DNA of 64,000 nucleotides, from contig NZ_RQXV01000011.1 in the NCBI RefSeq assembly GCF_003858655.1, positions 1-64,000 on the forward strand, read 5' to 3'. This document shows, piece after piece, positions 17,827 through 28,687 of this stretch (its first letter is position 1; the number at the start of each line of letters is the position of its first letter). Under the pieces are notes generated by a model. That model saw nothing but the letters and a program-made list of their open reading frames with translations. It did no database searches and was not told the origin of the DNA. The stretch comes from Amphritea balenae. Lineage in GTDB: Bacteria > Pseudomonadota > Gammaproteobacteria > Pseudomonadales > Balneatricaceae. The position numbers were made by a program, and so were the translations under genes.

Positions 17827-18735
17827 TCAAGTATGTAACCAGTCAGCTATGATGCCTGCCAGTTTGAGAGGTGCGGTAAGTGGCATCATATGCCCCTCAC
17901 CAGGCACCGTAATTAGCTCAATCGGTTGTTTCGCTTGCTCAGCAACCCGACGGCTATAACCGACCGATAAAACTTCATCCGCATCACCCTGAACAATAGC
18001 CAGTTGAAACGGATACTCACGCTGCATGATACCTGATTTATGACTAAACAGGCTGGAGAGTGTTTTGAAGGGATAGTCCAGAACCAGCATCGGATCCTGA
18101 TTAATCAGCTTACCTGCCGGATGCCCCGCCAGTAACTGATCGTAATCCACCAGCAATGAAAGCGGTACTTTGAGGTGGGGAAACAGCATGGCGCTACCCC
18201 AGGTCCATTGCCACCCCAGATAATGAAAAAAATCAGGAGGAACTTCTGTTGTTAGCAATGTGCCACAGACCACTTTAGTAATACGACTATCCTGTTCTGC
18301 AACCGCAACGGCCAGTAGCGCCCCTATTGAGTAACCATAGAGATATACAGGACCGTCGTAACGCTGTTCAAGCGCATCAATAACCAGCTCGACTGTGTCC
18401 CGGACCAAATCGACAGTGTAACAACCACGCTCCCCACCCGAGTAACCATGTCCAGGAGGATCAATCGCGACCACATTAAAGCCTTTATCCGATAAGTGTG
18501 ACAGCATCGCTGCATACAACTCACCATAGGTTCCGATACCTGGCAGGAAGATTAATACAGGGGCATTCGCACTATGTTCATAGATCTCACAATGAACAGG
18601 CAGATCACCCACGTGAAACGTCTCTCTCTTTTGCAGAAACAGGCCACTCCCCAACGCCCGCTGTAGATCCTCACGGGTTGGACAGGTTTCACCACCAGTC
18701 GGCGTTGGTTTTAATAAAGGGTCTAAAATTCCCAT
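17827..18735 (-). CDS. Alpha/beta hydrolase
   Basis: A 302-residue alpha/beta-hydrolase-fold protein. The nucleophile elbow is GYSIG (134-138, S136), the oxyanion HG-type segment is LPGIGTYGE (64-72), the likely acid is in GDADEVLS, and the His is in GEGHMMP. The substrate is unknown; the closest themes are lysophospholipase/monoacylglycerol-lipase-like enzymes. The chosen ATG overlaps the mutM stop as TGATG, implying translational coupling with mutM. In-frame GTG and TTG codons a few residues upstream are alternatives. Confidence 0.8.
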   Translation of the reverse strand: MGILDPLLKPTPTGGETCPTREDLQRALGSGLFLQKRETFHVGDLPVHCEIYEHSANAPVLIFLPGIGTYGELYAAMLSHLSDKGFNVVAIDPPGHGYSGGERGCYTVDLVRDTVELVIDALEQRYDGPVYLYGYSIGALLAVAVAEQDSRITKVVCGTLLTTEVPPDFFHYLGWQWTWGSAMLFPHLKVPLSLLVDYDQLLAGHPAGKLINQDPMLVLDYPFKTLSSLFSHKSGIMQREYPFQLAIVQGDADEVLSVGYSRRVAEQAKQPIELITVPGEGHMMPLTAPLKLAGIIADWLHT

Positions 18736-19547
18736 CAGCGCTGACACTCCGGACAATATACCGTACTGCGTTGTCCCAGCCGGATCTCTTTTAAAGTTGT
18801 TTCACATACAGTACAAGGTTGATCACCCCGCCCGTAGACCTGCAGTTCCTGTTTAAAATAACCCGGTTTTCCATCACCACCGACGAAATCTTTCAATGTC
18901 GTGCCGCCCTGCTCAATCGCCCGGGACAATACCTTTTTTATCTCTTCTACCAATATCGACAGCCTGGCTACAGATATTTTCCCAGCCTGACGCTTAGGGT
19001 GAATACCGGCACTGAACAGCACTTCGTTGGCATAAATATTCCCCACACCCACTACCACATGACTATCCATAATAAACTGCTTAATCGCTTGTTTACGGGC
19101 CTTACAGCACTGTGTCAGATAAATAGCATTAAAACTATCTGATAAAGGCTCAGGACCCAGCTTAGCTAATAGTGCATGGCTCGTGCCTTTATCCTGCCAA
19201 AGCACAGAGCCAAAACGACGGGGATCGGTTAAGCGTAGCGCTCTGCCACTGCTTAGCACCAGATCAACATGATCATGGTAAGCCGCAGGCTGCTCTGCCG
19301 CGACCAGGTACAAACTACCCGACATCCCCAGATGGATCATTACCGCCCCGGCTGGGAAGTGAAGCAACAGGTACTTACCCCTACGCTCAACCGATGCTAT
19401 ACGCTGATCTTTAACTTTTAATAAAAGGTCATCAGGTATTGGCCAGCGTAACTTAGGTTGACGAACGACAAGATCGACAACGGTTTCGCCGGTCAGATAA
19501 GGTTCGATCCCTCTTCGGGTTGTTTCAACTTCGGGTAATTCTGGCAT
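18735..19547 (-). CDS. mutM: Formamidopyrimidine-DNA glycosylase MutM
   Basis: A 270-residue Fpg/MutM base-excision glycosylase-lyase that removes 8-oxoguanine and ring-opened purines. The N-terminus PELPEVE provides the catalytic Pro and Glu. RRGKYLL supplies the conserved Lys. The C-terminal zinc finger has paired cysteines (CTVC and CPEC). The ATG at 19547 is required to expose Pro as the second residue; an upstream in-frame extension of 39 codons is not real. It lies downstream of rpmB-rpmG, as in many gammaproteobacteria. Confidence 0.97.
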   Translation of the reverse strand: MPELPEVETTRRGIEPYLTGETVVDLVVRQPKLRWPIPDDLLLKVKDQRIASVERRGKYLLLHFPAGAVMIHLGMSGSLYLVAAEQPAAYHDHVDLVLSSGRALRLTDPRRFGSVLWQDKGTSHALLAKLGPEPLSDSFNAIYLTQCCKARKQAIKQFIMDSHVVVGVGNIYANEVLFSAGIHPKRQAGKISVARLSILVEEIKKVLSRAIEQGGTTLKDFVGGDGKPGYFKQELQVYGRGDQPCTVCETTLKEIRLGQRSTVYCPECQR

Positions 19548-19575
19548 AGACGGATTCTGTGTAGAGGAGACGGGC

Positions 19576-19609
19576 ACAAAAAAACCCGGACCAGCCGGGT
19601 TTTTTTTCG
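19576..19609. terminator. Terminator between rpmG and mutM
   Basis: AAAAAAACCCGG, a short loop and CCGGGTTTTTTTT give a G/C-rich stem with T tracts on both strands. It lies just past the rpmG stop codon. On the minus strand it would end the ribosomal-protein transcript before mutM. Confidence 0.85.
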
Positions 19610-19620
19610 ATGCCAGATTA

Positions 19621-19776
19621 TTACTTAATCTTAGCTTCTTTGTACATAACGTGCTGACGAACAACAGGATCGTACTTTTTCATTTCCAGCTTGTCTGGAG
19701 TAGTACGCTTGTTCTTAGTAGTGGTGTAGAAGTGACCAGTACCAGCAGAAGAAACCATCTTAATCTTATCGCGCAT
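19621..19776 (-). CDS. rpmG: 50S ribosomal protein L33
   Basis: A 51-residue protein: [17 protein letters not shown], then [20 protein letters not shown], ending YKEAKIK. It aligns closely with E. coli L33, but the N-terminus starts four residues later. The length is normal for the zinc-free gammaproteobacterial form, with no CxxC pairs. It follows rpmB by 11 bp. GGAGCAGTAC precedes the ATG. Confidence 0.96.
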   Translation of the reverse strand: MRDKIKMVSSAGTGHFYTTTKNKRTTPDKLEMKKYDPVVRQHVMYKEAKIK

Positions 19777-19787
19777 TGTACTGCTCC

Positions 19788-20024
19788 TTAAACCTTAACG
19801 CCGTTCTTACGAACGTCAGCCAGCACAACATCGATACCTTTCTTATCGATGATACGCATACCTTTAGAAGAAACACGCAGACGAACAAACTTCTGCTCGC
19901 TCTCAACCCAGAAACGATGCCAATGCAGGTTTGGCAGGAAACGACGGCGAGTACGGTTCAGTGCGTGGGAAACGTTGTTCCCTGTTACAGGACGCTTACC
20001 TGTAACCATGCAAACTCGAGACAT
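19788..20024 (-). CDS. rpmB: 50S ribosomal protein L28
   Basis: A 78-residue L28, the standard length, with the N-terminus [11 protein letters not shown] and the basic centre [20 protein letters not shown]. It is part of the large ribosomal subunit and first gene of the rpmB-rpmG unit. Upstream is a 326-bp stretch without a gene that holds its likely promoter and the duplicated radC tail. Confidence 0.97.
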   Translation of the reverse strand: MSRVCMVTGKRPVTGNNVSHALNRTRRRFLPNLHWHRFWVESEQKFVRLRVSSKGMRIIDKKGIDVVLADVRKNGVKV

Positions 20025-20175
20025 TATAAATACCTTTTAACTAAGTTCATTAACCTTCTATCAGATACTTATTGAATGAAAAGTGGTTATCCCGAAAAAC
20101 TGGGTAACTTATTCATCCTCAGGCGGAGCGTCCGAACTCAGACGAAATCCCGTACCGGTGGATAGAAGAGCGCGC

Positions 20176-20181
20176 ATTGTA
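20176..20181 (-). promoter_or_regulatory. Possible -10 element for rpmB-rpmG
   Basis: Minus-strand TACAAT followed by GCGCGCTC, a G/C-rich discriminator typical of stringently controlled ribosomal promoters. No good -35 hexamer is visible 16-18 bp upstream, so this is tentative. Confidence 0.35.
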
Positions 20182-20232
20182 CAGAAATTAAACCCTGCCC
20201 GCTACCGTAAATAGTAATTAATTCTTAATCCT

Positions 20233-20350
20233 CAGATCACATCCTGTTCTGTCAGATAAAGTAACCTGGGTATCACCTACAACCATATGATCCAGCAAGC
20301 GGATATCCAATAATTGCAACGCATCCCTGAAAACCAAGACAGCATTACAA
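20233..20350 (-). pseudogene. Duplicated 3' fragment of radC
   Basis: This segment repeats, with about 20 substitutions, the last 118 bp or so of radC plus its stop region, lying directly adjacent (radC copy at 20352-20469). In the matching frame it still reads [20 protein letters not shown], like the RadC C-terminus. It then diverges (LSDRTGCDL) and has no start codon. The fragment is one base out of frame relative to the intact radC. It is an old tandem duplication left as non-coding debris between radC and rpmB. Confidence 0.85.
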
Positions 20351-21025
20351 TCAGATCACGCCCTGTTCCGCTAGTGAAATAACCTGGGTATCGCCCACAA
20401 CCATATGATCCAGCAAGCGAATATCCAGTATTTGTAGTGCATCCCTGATGACCAAAGTAATATTGCGATCTGCCTGACTGGGTTCGGCCACCCCCGAAGG
20501 GTGATTATGCGCCAGTATCACTGCGGCTGCATTATGACTCAGGGCCACTTTAACTATTTCTCGAGGATGCACTGTCGCACTATCGATAGTTCCTTGAAAC
20601 AGTTCTTCAAAACAGATCACTCTATGTTGATTATCAAGAAACAAACAGGCAAATACTTCTCGCTGCCGGTCAGCCAGCTGTAACCGTAGATAATCCCGCA
20701 CTGCATCCGGTGACTCTAATACCGAATCCCGCTGCAGTTTTTCAGATTGGCAGCGACGACTTATTTCTAATACCGCTTGTAACTGAGCATATTTGGCCGG
20801 TCCCAGCCCAACTTCCTGACAAAAGCTTTTCTGATCTGCTGAAATCAATGCACGCAAACCACCAAACCTCTGTAATAACTGACGTGCAAGATCTACCGCA
20901 CTACTTCCTTTAACACCGGTACGCAGAAATATAGCCAGTAATTCACCGTCGGATAGCGACCCGGCTCCCTGTTGTAATAGTTTTTCCCGCGGTCGTTCTG
21001 CTGAGGGCCAATCCCTGATTGTCAT
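20351..21025 (-). CDS. radC: RadC family JAB1/MPN-domain protein
   Basis: A 224-residue RadC protein: an N-terminal helix-hairpin-helix-like region (about 1-95) and a C-terminal JAMM metalloprotease-like domain with HNHPSG (173-178) and D186. Despite its name its role in repair is doubtful; the domain is like DNA-linked deubiquitinase folds. GGAG lies about ten bases upstream of the ATG. It is divergent from coaBC, as in E. coli and Pseudomonas. Its 3' end is tandemly duplicated downstream. Confidence 0.94.
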   Translation of the reverse strand: MTIRDWPSAERPREKLLQQGAGSLSDGELLAIFLRTGVKGSSAVDLARQLLQRFGGLRALISADQKSFCQEVGLGPAKYAQLQAVLEISRRCQSEKLQRDSVLESPDAVRDYLRLQLADRQREVFACLFLDNQHRVICFEELFQGTIDSATVHPREIVKVALSHNAAAVILAHNHPSGVAEPSQADRNITLVIRDALQILDIRLLDHMVVGDTQVISLAEQGVI

Positions 21026-21138
21026 ATCGCATCTCCTGACGTCCTGTCATTCGCTAATAATAGTCCTTCTTAAAAGCTTTCGTTAAAACAGCAGGCCTGA
21101 TGAATCATGCAAAACAACCCGATACTACCTGGCAGAAT

Positions 21139-21160
21139 CACCTATAAATCTATATAGGTG
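21139..21160. repeat. Inverted repeat between radC and coaBC
   Basis: CACCTATA and TATAGGTG form perfect 8-bp arms around a 6-bp centre. There is no T tract, so it is not a terminator. It lies in the divergent promoter region of radC and coaBC and could be a regulator site; nothing else supports this. Confidence 0.4.
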
Positions 21161-21250
21161 TAATAAAAGCTGTATCGCTGATATGTGACCCACCTTTGAT
21201 TGTGGTATCTTATGGCTCCCGATTTAGCCCAGATATAGTAGTTACCCGGT

Positions 21251-22468
21251 ATGCAGAGACTAACTAACAGACAGATTATTTTAGGTATCACCGGCGGCAT
21301 CGCCGCTTATAAGAGCGCTGAACTGACCCGTATTCTTAAGACGGCAGGTGCGGATGTCAGGGTTGTTATGACTCCTGCCGCCACCGAATTTATTACCCCG
21401 CTGACCATGCAGGCGCTTTCAGGACATCCGGTTAATCTGCATCTGCTGGACCCTGAAGCAGAAGCTGGCATGGGTCATATCGAGCTGGCTAAGTGGGCTG
21501 ATATGATTCTGATAGCACCTACGAGTGCAGACTTTATGGCCCGTATGGATGCCGGGCAAGGTAATGACCTGTTAACCACAGTCTGCCTTGCAACTGATGC
21601 GCCCATTGTCCTGGCGCCTGCAATGAACCAGGCCATGTGGCGTGACCAGCAAACCCAGAACAACGCCGCCAGCTTACAACAGAAAGGGGTTCGATTGCTT
21701 GGCCCGGCATCAGGTGAACAAGCCTGTGGGGATACCGGCCCTGGTAGAATGCTTGAGCCACTACAGATTGCCGAACAAGCCGCTGAGATGTTTGATCGCG
21801 GTCTGCTGGCAGGCCAGCATGTTGTCATTACTGCAGGTCCGACCCGTGAAGCTATCGATCCCGTTCGTTATATCAGCAATCACAGTTCCGGCAAGATGGG
21901 CTACTCCCTGGCTGAAGCCGCTATTGATGCCGGCGCCCAGGTAACCCTTATCAGTGGTCCTGTTAACTTGCCTGCGCCAGCGCGTTGTCAGCGCGTTATG
22001 GTTGAAAGCGCTGAGCAGATGCTGGAAGCCAGCCTGAATCATGTTAGCCAGTGCGATATTTTTATCGCATCCGCGGCGGTTGCAGACTACCGGCCAGCAG
22101 CGATTGCCGAGCATAAAATGAAGAAAGGCAAAGAGGAGATAATGGAGTTACATCTGGTTAAAAACCCGGATATTGTCGCCACTGTTGCCGCGCTTGAGAA
22201 TAAACCTTTCACCGTTGGTTTTGCAGCAGAGACAAAAGACGTCATCGGTTATGCCCAGGGCAAACTGGTACGCAAAAACCTTGACCTGATCATTGCCAAT
22301 GATGTGTCCCGCAGTGATATTGGGTTTAACAGTGACGATAATGCAGTCTCTGTTATCTCAATAGACTCGATAAAGGAATTACCTTTATGCAGCAAACGTC
22401 AGTTGGCAGCGAAGCTGGTTGAAATAATCGCACAGGCTCAGACAGGATCAGCCAAACCGGGCAGTTGA
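21251..22468 (+). CDS. coaBC: Bifunctional CoaBC (Dfp), coenzyme A synthesis
   Basis: A 405-residue fusion. The N-terminal flavin-dependent phosphopantothenoylcysteine decarboxylase (CoaC) has [11 protein letters not shown]76 in [16 protein letters not shown] (123-130) and the active-site Cys in [10 protein letters not shown] (C159). The C-terminal phosphopantothenate-cysteine ligase (CoaB, from about 188) has [14 protein letters not shown] (212-217) and the KMKKGKEE lysine loop. It makes 4'-phosphopantetheine for CoA. The next gene is the algC-type mutase; dut, which usually follows, is absent. Confidence 0.97.
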   Translation: MQRLTNRQIILGITGGIAAYKSAELTRILKTAGADVRVVMTPAATEFITPLTMQALSGHPVNLHLLDPEAEAGMGHIELAKWADMILIAPTSADFMARMDAGQGNDLLTTVCLATDAPIVLAPAMNQAMWRDQQTQNNAASLQQKGVRLLGPASGEQACGDTGPGRMLEPLQIAEQAAEMFDRGLLAGQHVVITAGPTREAIDPVRYISNHSSGKMGYSLAEAAIDAGAQVTLISGPVNLPAPARCQRVMVESAEQMLEASLNHVSQCDIFIASAAVADYRPAAIAEHKMKKGKEEIMELHLVKNPDIVATVAALENKPFTVGFAAETKDVIGYAQGKLVRKNLDLIIANDVSRSDIGFNSDDNAVSVISIDSIKELPLCSKRQLAAKLVEIIAQAQTGSAKPGS

Positions 22469-22552
22469 TCTAAAATAAGTCATTGCGAAAAGTGCTACGA
22501 CAAACAGTTACAAGAAAGAGTAACGAAAAAGAGTTACAAGGATATACTGCCG

Positions 22553-24881
<2,329 letters not shown>

Positions 24882-24884
24882 TAC

Positions 24885-25475
24885 ATGGACGCTCAAGAGA
24901 AACTTTCCCGCCGGGAACAGATTCTTCAATCTCTGGCAATGATGCTGGAAAATGATCCGGGTGCCCGGATTACTACTGCGGCACTGGCTAAGCATGTCGG
25001 CGTTTCTGAAGCGGCACTGTATCGCCACTTCCCCAGTAAGGCTCGGATGTTTGAAGGCCTGATCGCCTTCATCGAAGATACGGTGTTCAGCCGTATTAAT
25101 ATCATCACCGGCTCTGATGCCAATGCGATGAAACAGTGTGAACAGATTCTTACTTTGCTACTGGCATTCGTTGAGAAGAATCCGGGCATGGCCCGGATTT
25201 TGACCGGCGATGCTCTGTCCGGTGAAACTGATCGACTGCGCCTGCGTATCAATCAGTTTTTTGAACGGCTGGAAACTCAGCTTAAACAGATTATGCGTAC
25301 CGCTGAACAGAGCGAAGGCCTGCGTACCGAGCTTCCCGGTGGCGCCACAGCTAATTTAATGTTGGCTTGCGCTGAAGGTCGGATTCGTCAGTTTGTTCGT
25401 AGTGAATTTAAGATTCGCCCGACGATAAACTGGACAGATCAGTGGAGCGTTATTGCCGTAGCTGCGGCCCGTTAG
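24885..25475 (+). CDS. slmA: Nucleoid occlusion factor SlmA
   Basis: A 196-residue TetR-fold protein. The N-terminal helix-turn-helix spans about 30-58 ([20 protein letters not shown]). The C-terminal dimer and FtsZ-binding domain ends in an acidic-poor tail typical of SlmA. DNA-bound SlmA breaks FtsZ polymers over the nucleoid. Length and the context radC-coaBC-(dut)-slmA match E. coli, with algC-argB inserted. It follows argB by 3 bp. Confidence 0.95.
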   Translation: MDAQEKLSRREQILQSLAMMLENDPGARITTAALAKHVGVSEAALYRHFPSKARMFEGLIAFIEDTVFSRINIITGSDANAMKQCEQILTLLLAFVEKNPGMARILTGDALSGETDRLRLRINQFFERLETQLKQIMRTAEQSEGLRTELPGGATANLMLACAEGRIRQFVRSEFKIRPTINWTDQWSVIAVAAAR

Positions 25476-25499
25476 TATCTCTTACTGACGCCCTGGCAA

Positions 25500-25533
25500 C
25501 CAGTTGTTACGTATACTCTCTCGTAACAACTGG
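25500..25533. repeat. Inverted repeat after slmA
   Basis: CCAGTTGTTACG (25500-25511) and CGTAACAACTGG (25522-25533) form a perfect 12-bp stem around a 10-base loop. No T tract follows on either strand. It may stabilise the slmA 3' end or act as a weak terminator or transcript-processing hairpin. Confidence 0.55.
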
Positions 25534-25608
25534 TCTTGCTGAACATCCCATTCTCAGCCCTTTTCAATAAGGATAAGCTGATAAAAACAAGCCTACGAAC
25601 ACTATCCA

Positions 25609-26373
25609 ATGATTGAACAACTGGGTTTACTGTTGATCTCTTTACTGGCCAATGGTCTGTCAGCAATGGCAGGGGGCGGAGCAGGCCTGTTACAACTGCC
25701 GGTTCTTCTGTTTTTGGGGTTAAGCTTCAGCACCGCACTATCTACACACAAAATCGCCAGCGTCGCCCTGGGCATTGGCGCAACCCTTCGCCATATGCGC
25801 GAAAAAACCCTTAACTTAAAGTTCTGCCTGTTTATTCTGGCTGCAGGCCTTCCTGGCGTTGTTCTGGGGGGGATTATTATTCTGCAGTTACCGGAGAGAC
25901 TAACCATTTTAAGTCTGGGTATTCTAACAACAGGCTTAGGTCTGTATTCGGTGTTTAAGCCTCAGTTAGGACTGCAGCATCAGCCTCGTAATCGCCACCT
26001 TAGCGGTATGCTAACAGGCGGCGCGGTACTCTGTTTTATTGGTATTCTGAACGGTTCACTGACATCAGGCACAGGCTTATTCGTCACATTGTGGCTAATT
26101 CGCTGGTTTGGGCTCGATTACAAAACCTCAGTTGCCTATGTATTAGTATTAGTTGGATTGTTCTGGAATGGTTCTGGAGCAATTACCGTGGCAGTACAGC
26201 AGCCACCTCAATGGGACTGGCTACCTGCCCTGCTTATTGGCGCTGTCATAGGTGCTTACACAGGCAGTCACATCGCCCTGAGTAAAGGTAACAAAGTTAT
26301 AAAGCGGTTATTTGAAACCTTGACTATTCTGATCGGCTTAAAGCTAATCTGGGATGCACTGCTACTGTTCTAA
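25609..26373 (+). CDS. TSUP (TauE/SafE) family membrane permease
   Basis: A 254-residue protein with about eight hydrophobic helices and the duplicated GGG-type N-terminal motif of TauE/SafE exporters (AMAGGGAGLLQLPVL). The family moves sulfite, sulfoacetate or other organosulfur compounds; the substrate here is not predictable. The 3' end overlaps the convergent yibQ gene by 12 bp. No transcription factor is adjacent. Confidence 0.88.
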   Translation: MIEQLGLLLISLLANGLSAMAGGGAGLLQLPVLLFLGLSFSTALSTHKIASVALGIGATLRHMREKTLNLKFCLFILAAGLPGVVLGGIIILQLPERLTILSLGILTTGLGLYSVFKPQLGLQHQPRNRHLSGMLTGGAVLCFIGILNGSLTSGTGLFVTLWLIRWFGLDYKTSVAYVLVLVGLFWNGSGAITVAVQQPPQWDWLPALLIGAVIGAYTGSHIALSKGNKVIKRLFETLTILIGLKLIWDALLLF

Positions 26374-27258
26374 AGTTTCCGCTCTAGTCTGTGCCAGAAC
26401 ATCATCGCAACTGCCTTGCCCTTGTTTACAACGCTGCCTAAAACGTCGCTCAGCTCGTCGGGCATCCACCAATCGTCGCGCTTCAGATTGCTGTAGCAAA
26501 AAACCACTTGGGGCCACCAGCTGAATCCCTTGCACCCCTAACCGGGGTAAGGCTTCACGCAGGTATTCCACAGTGACAGGATAAGTATGGCCAATAAGTA
26601 CAGCAAAGCCCTGCTGCCGGGCTAATTTCAAACCATATTGAAACTGTTGATCAACAAACTCGGTGGTCTGTTTATGGTCCAGAAACACATCCCGCATCAA
26701 CCAGGGGATGCCCTTAGAATAAGCTGACTTCCAGGCCATAGTTTTAGTGGTCGTCACACTATCAAGAAAGAACAACCCCTCTTCTGCCAGCACATCCATT
26801 ACCCAGTCCATCTTATGGCGCTGCTGGGTCAGCAGACTTCCCATATGGTTGTTCACACCAGATACATGGGGTATTGCAGCTATATCACTCTGCAGCACCT
26901 TCTGCAGCTGAGCACGATTCAACTGATTAGTCAGCGCTCCCGGACCCAACCTTAAACTTGCGGTATTGGCCATGGGTGCATGCAGCATCACCTCTTTACC
27001 CTGGCTATGCGCCATTTCAGCCAAAGTAACGCTATGCGGGGTATGTGGCAGGAAAGCATAGGCAACAGGGCCTGGCAGATTAATAGCGGCCATGCCCTTA
27101 CTCAGATTATCCCCAAGATCATCGATGACAACGATAAGCCTGGGCTGACGCGTTTCTGCGGCTACCGGAGCAATGAATGCGGCATACAAAACCAGCACCG
27201 GTATAACAGAGGCAATCGCCCTTCGGATATGAAAACCAACGCCACTGAATAACAACAT
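26362..27258 (-). CDS. yibQ: Divergent polysaccharide deacetylase YibQ
   Basis: A 298-residue secreted protein: a signal peptide (1-34) followed by a divergent polysaccharide-deacetylase domain starting VVIDDLGDN (43-51). YibQ-type proteins are conserved next to envC and gpmI; the substrate, presumably a cell-wall glycan, is unknown. The start is 2 bp from the upstream ctpA stop, showing translational linkage. The C-terminal overlap with the TSUP gene is convergent. Confidence 0.88.
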   Translation of the reverse strand: MLLFSGVGFHIRRAIASVIPVLVLYAAFIAPVAAETRQPRLIVVIDDLGDNLSKGMAAINLPGPVAYAFLPHTPHSVTLAEMAHSQGKEVMLHAPMANTASLRLGPGALTNQLNRAQLQKVLQSDIAAIPHVSGVNNHMGSLLTQQRHKMDWVMDVLAEEGLFFLDSVTTTKTMAWKSAYSKGIPWLMRDVFLDHKQTTEFVDQQFQYGLKLARQQGFAVLIGHTYPVTVEYLREALPRLGVQGIQLVAPSGFLLQQSEARRLVDARRAERRFRQRCKQGQGSCDDVLAQTRAETLEQ

Positions 27259-27260
27259 AG

Positions 27261-28622
27261 TTACTCAGCAGTCACCGGCTGGGCTTCAACTTCAGCTTTA
27301 ACTTCTGCTTCAGCAACTTTATTCGTTTTTACTATAGCCAGGGCTTTTAACAAATTCAGCGCTTCATATAACTGGAAATCAGTTTCTGCTAATGAGGCTT
27401 TAGTATCAGCCTGTTTTGCCCCGTTATTTTCGCCATTTTCCAGATGACCACTCAGGTCACGTTCTTTAATGAAGTCGCCACTCTCTTTTAAACTGATATC
27501 AGCTTGCCCAACATAGATATCAGGCACTATTCCCTGCGCCTGTATGGAGCGGCCATCAGGAGTATAGTAGCGGGCGGTAGTCAGCTTAACTGCCCGATCT
27601 TTGTTCAGCGGCAATATGGTTTGCACTGAACCTTTACCAAAACTGTCTACACCCATAATAACCGCGCGCCCCTGATCCTGAAGCGCTCCGGCTACAATTT
27701 CAGAAGCCGATGCCGAACCTTGGTTAATCAACACAACCAGAGGTATTTCAGCCCCGATCAAGGTTGCAGAGGTTGCGTTATATCGGAGCTCTGAATTAGG
27801 CAAACGACCCTGAGTATAGACAATTAACCCCTGCTCAAGAAAAGCATCACTTACCTCGACAGCCGCTCTCAATACACCACCTGGATTATTACGCAGGTCC
27901 AGAACTATGCCTTGCAGCTCGTTCTGTTTTGTTAGTTTTTCAACAGCGCGTGTAAGATCTTTAGCGGTATTAACCTGGAACTGGGTAATACGCAGATAAC
28001 CGACATTACTGTCTAACATCCGCTTCTTAACGCTGGCAACCCGGATAACATCTCTGACAACGGTAATTTCCAGCGGTTTATCTTCACCATCCCGTACCAC
28101 GGTGAGAATTAACTCTGAACCCGGCTTACCGCGCATCAGCTTAACAGCGTCATTAAGATCCATCCCCTGAACCGGCTGATCACCCAGCTTAATAATCAGG
28201 TCTCCGGCTTTTACACCGGCCCGCTCAGCAGGCGTATCATCGATGGGAGTGATAACCCGGACAAAACCATCCTCCATTCCCACTTCAATACCCAGTCCAC
28301 CGAATTCGCCACTGGTATGACTTTGTAAGTCAGTAAAAGCTTCAGGCTCAAGATAAACTGAATGAGGGTCGAGACCCGCTAGCATGCCACGTACAGCGTC
28401 TTCCAGAAGCTTTGCATCATCAACCGGTTCTACATAAGCATTTTTAATACGCTCAAACACTTCAGTGAACAGGCGAATCTCTTCCAACGGAATTCCCTGA
28501 GCTTTATCCTGATTAGCCGCTGGATCAGACTCTGCGGCATTCAAGGCGGTCACTGAACCGGCCAGCAGGCAGGTAAATAACAGCGGCTGACACAGACTGG
28601 ATAACTGTTGCTTCAGCGTCAT
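27261..28622 (-). CDS. ctpA: Carboxy-terminal processing peptidase CtpA (S41)
   Basis: A 453-residue periplasmic S41 protease: signal peptide (about 1-30), PDZ domain (about 105-190) and catalytic domain with the Ser in GSASASE (302-308) and Lys in SFGKGS (K330). CtpA-type proteases trim cell-wall hydrolases and outer-membrane proteins with a lipoprotein adaptor. The ATG at 28622 has AAAAAGGA upstream and begins the signal peptide; the frame extends further upstream to 28706 without support. It is located between envC and yibQ, as in Pseudomonas. Confidence 0.95.
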   Translation of the reverse strand: MTLKQQLSSLCQPLLFTCLLAGSVTALNAAESDPAANQDKAQGIPLEEIRLFTEVFERIKNAYVEPVDDAKLLEDAVRGMLAGLDPHSVYLEPEAFTDLQSHTSGEFGGLGIEVGMEDGFVRVITPIDDTPAERAGVKAGDLIIKLGDQPVQGMDLNDAVKLMRGKPGSELILTVVRDGEDKPLEITVVRDVIRVASVKKRMLDSNVGYLRITQFQVNTAKDLTRAVEKLTKQNELQGIVLDLRNNPGGVLRAAVEVSDAFLEQGLIVYTQGRLPNSELRYNATSATLIGAEIPLVVLINQGSASASEIVAGALQDQGRAVIMGVDSFGKGSVQTILPLNKDRAVKLTTARYYTPDGRSIQAQGIVPDIYVGQADISLKESGDFIKERDLSGHLENGENNGAKQADTKASLAETDFQLYEALNLLKALAIVKTNKVAEAEVKAEVEAQPVTAE

Positions 28623-28687
28623 GGTTAATCCTTTTTTGTAACGTGTTGTAAATATTAGACTGTTATCAGACAGCATAACCGTACTAA

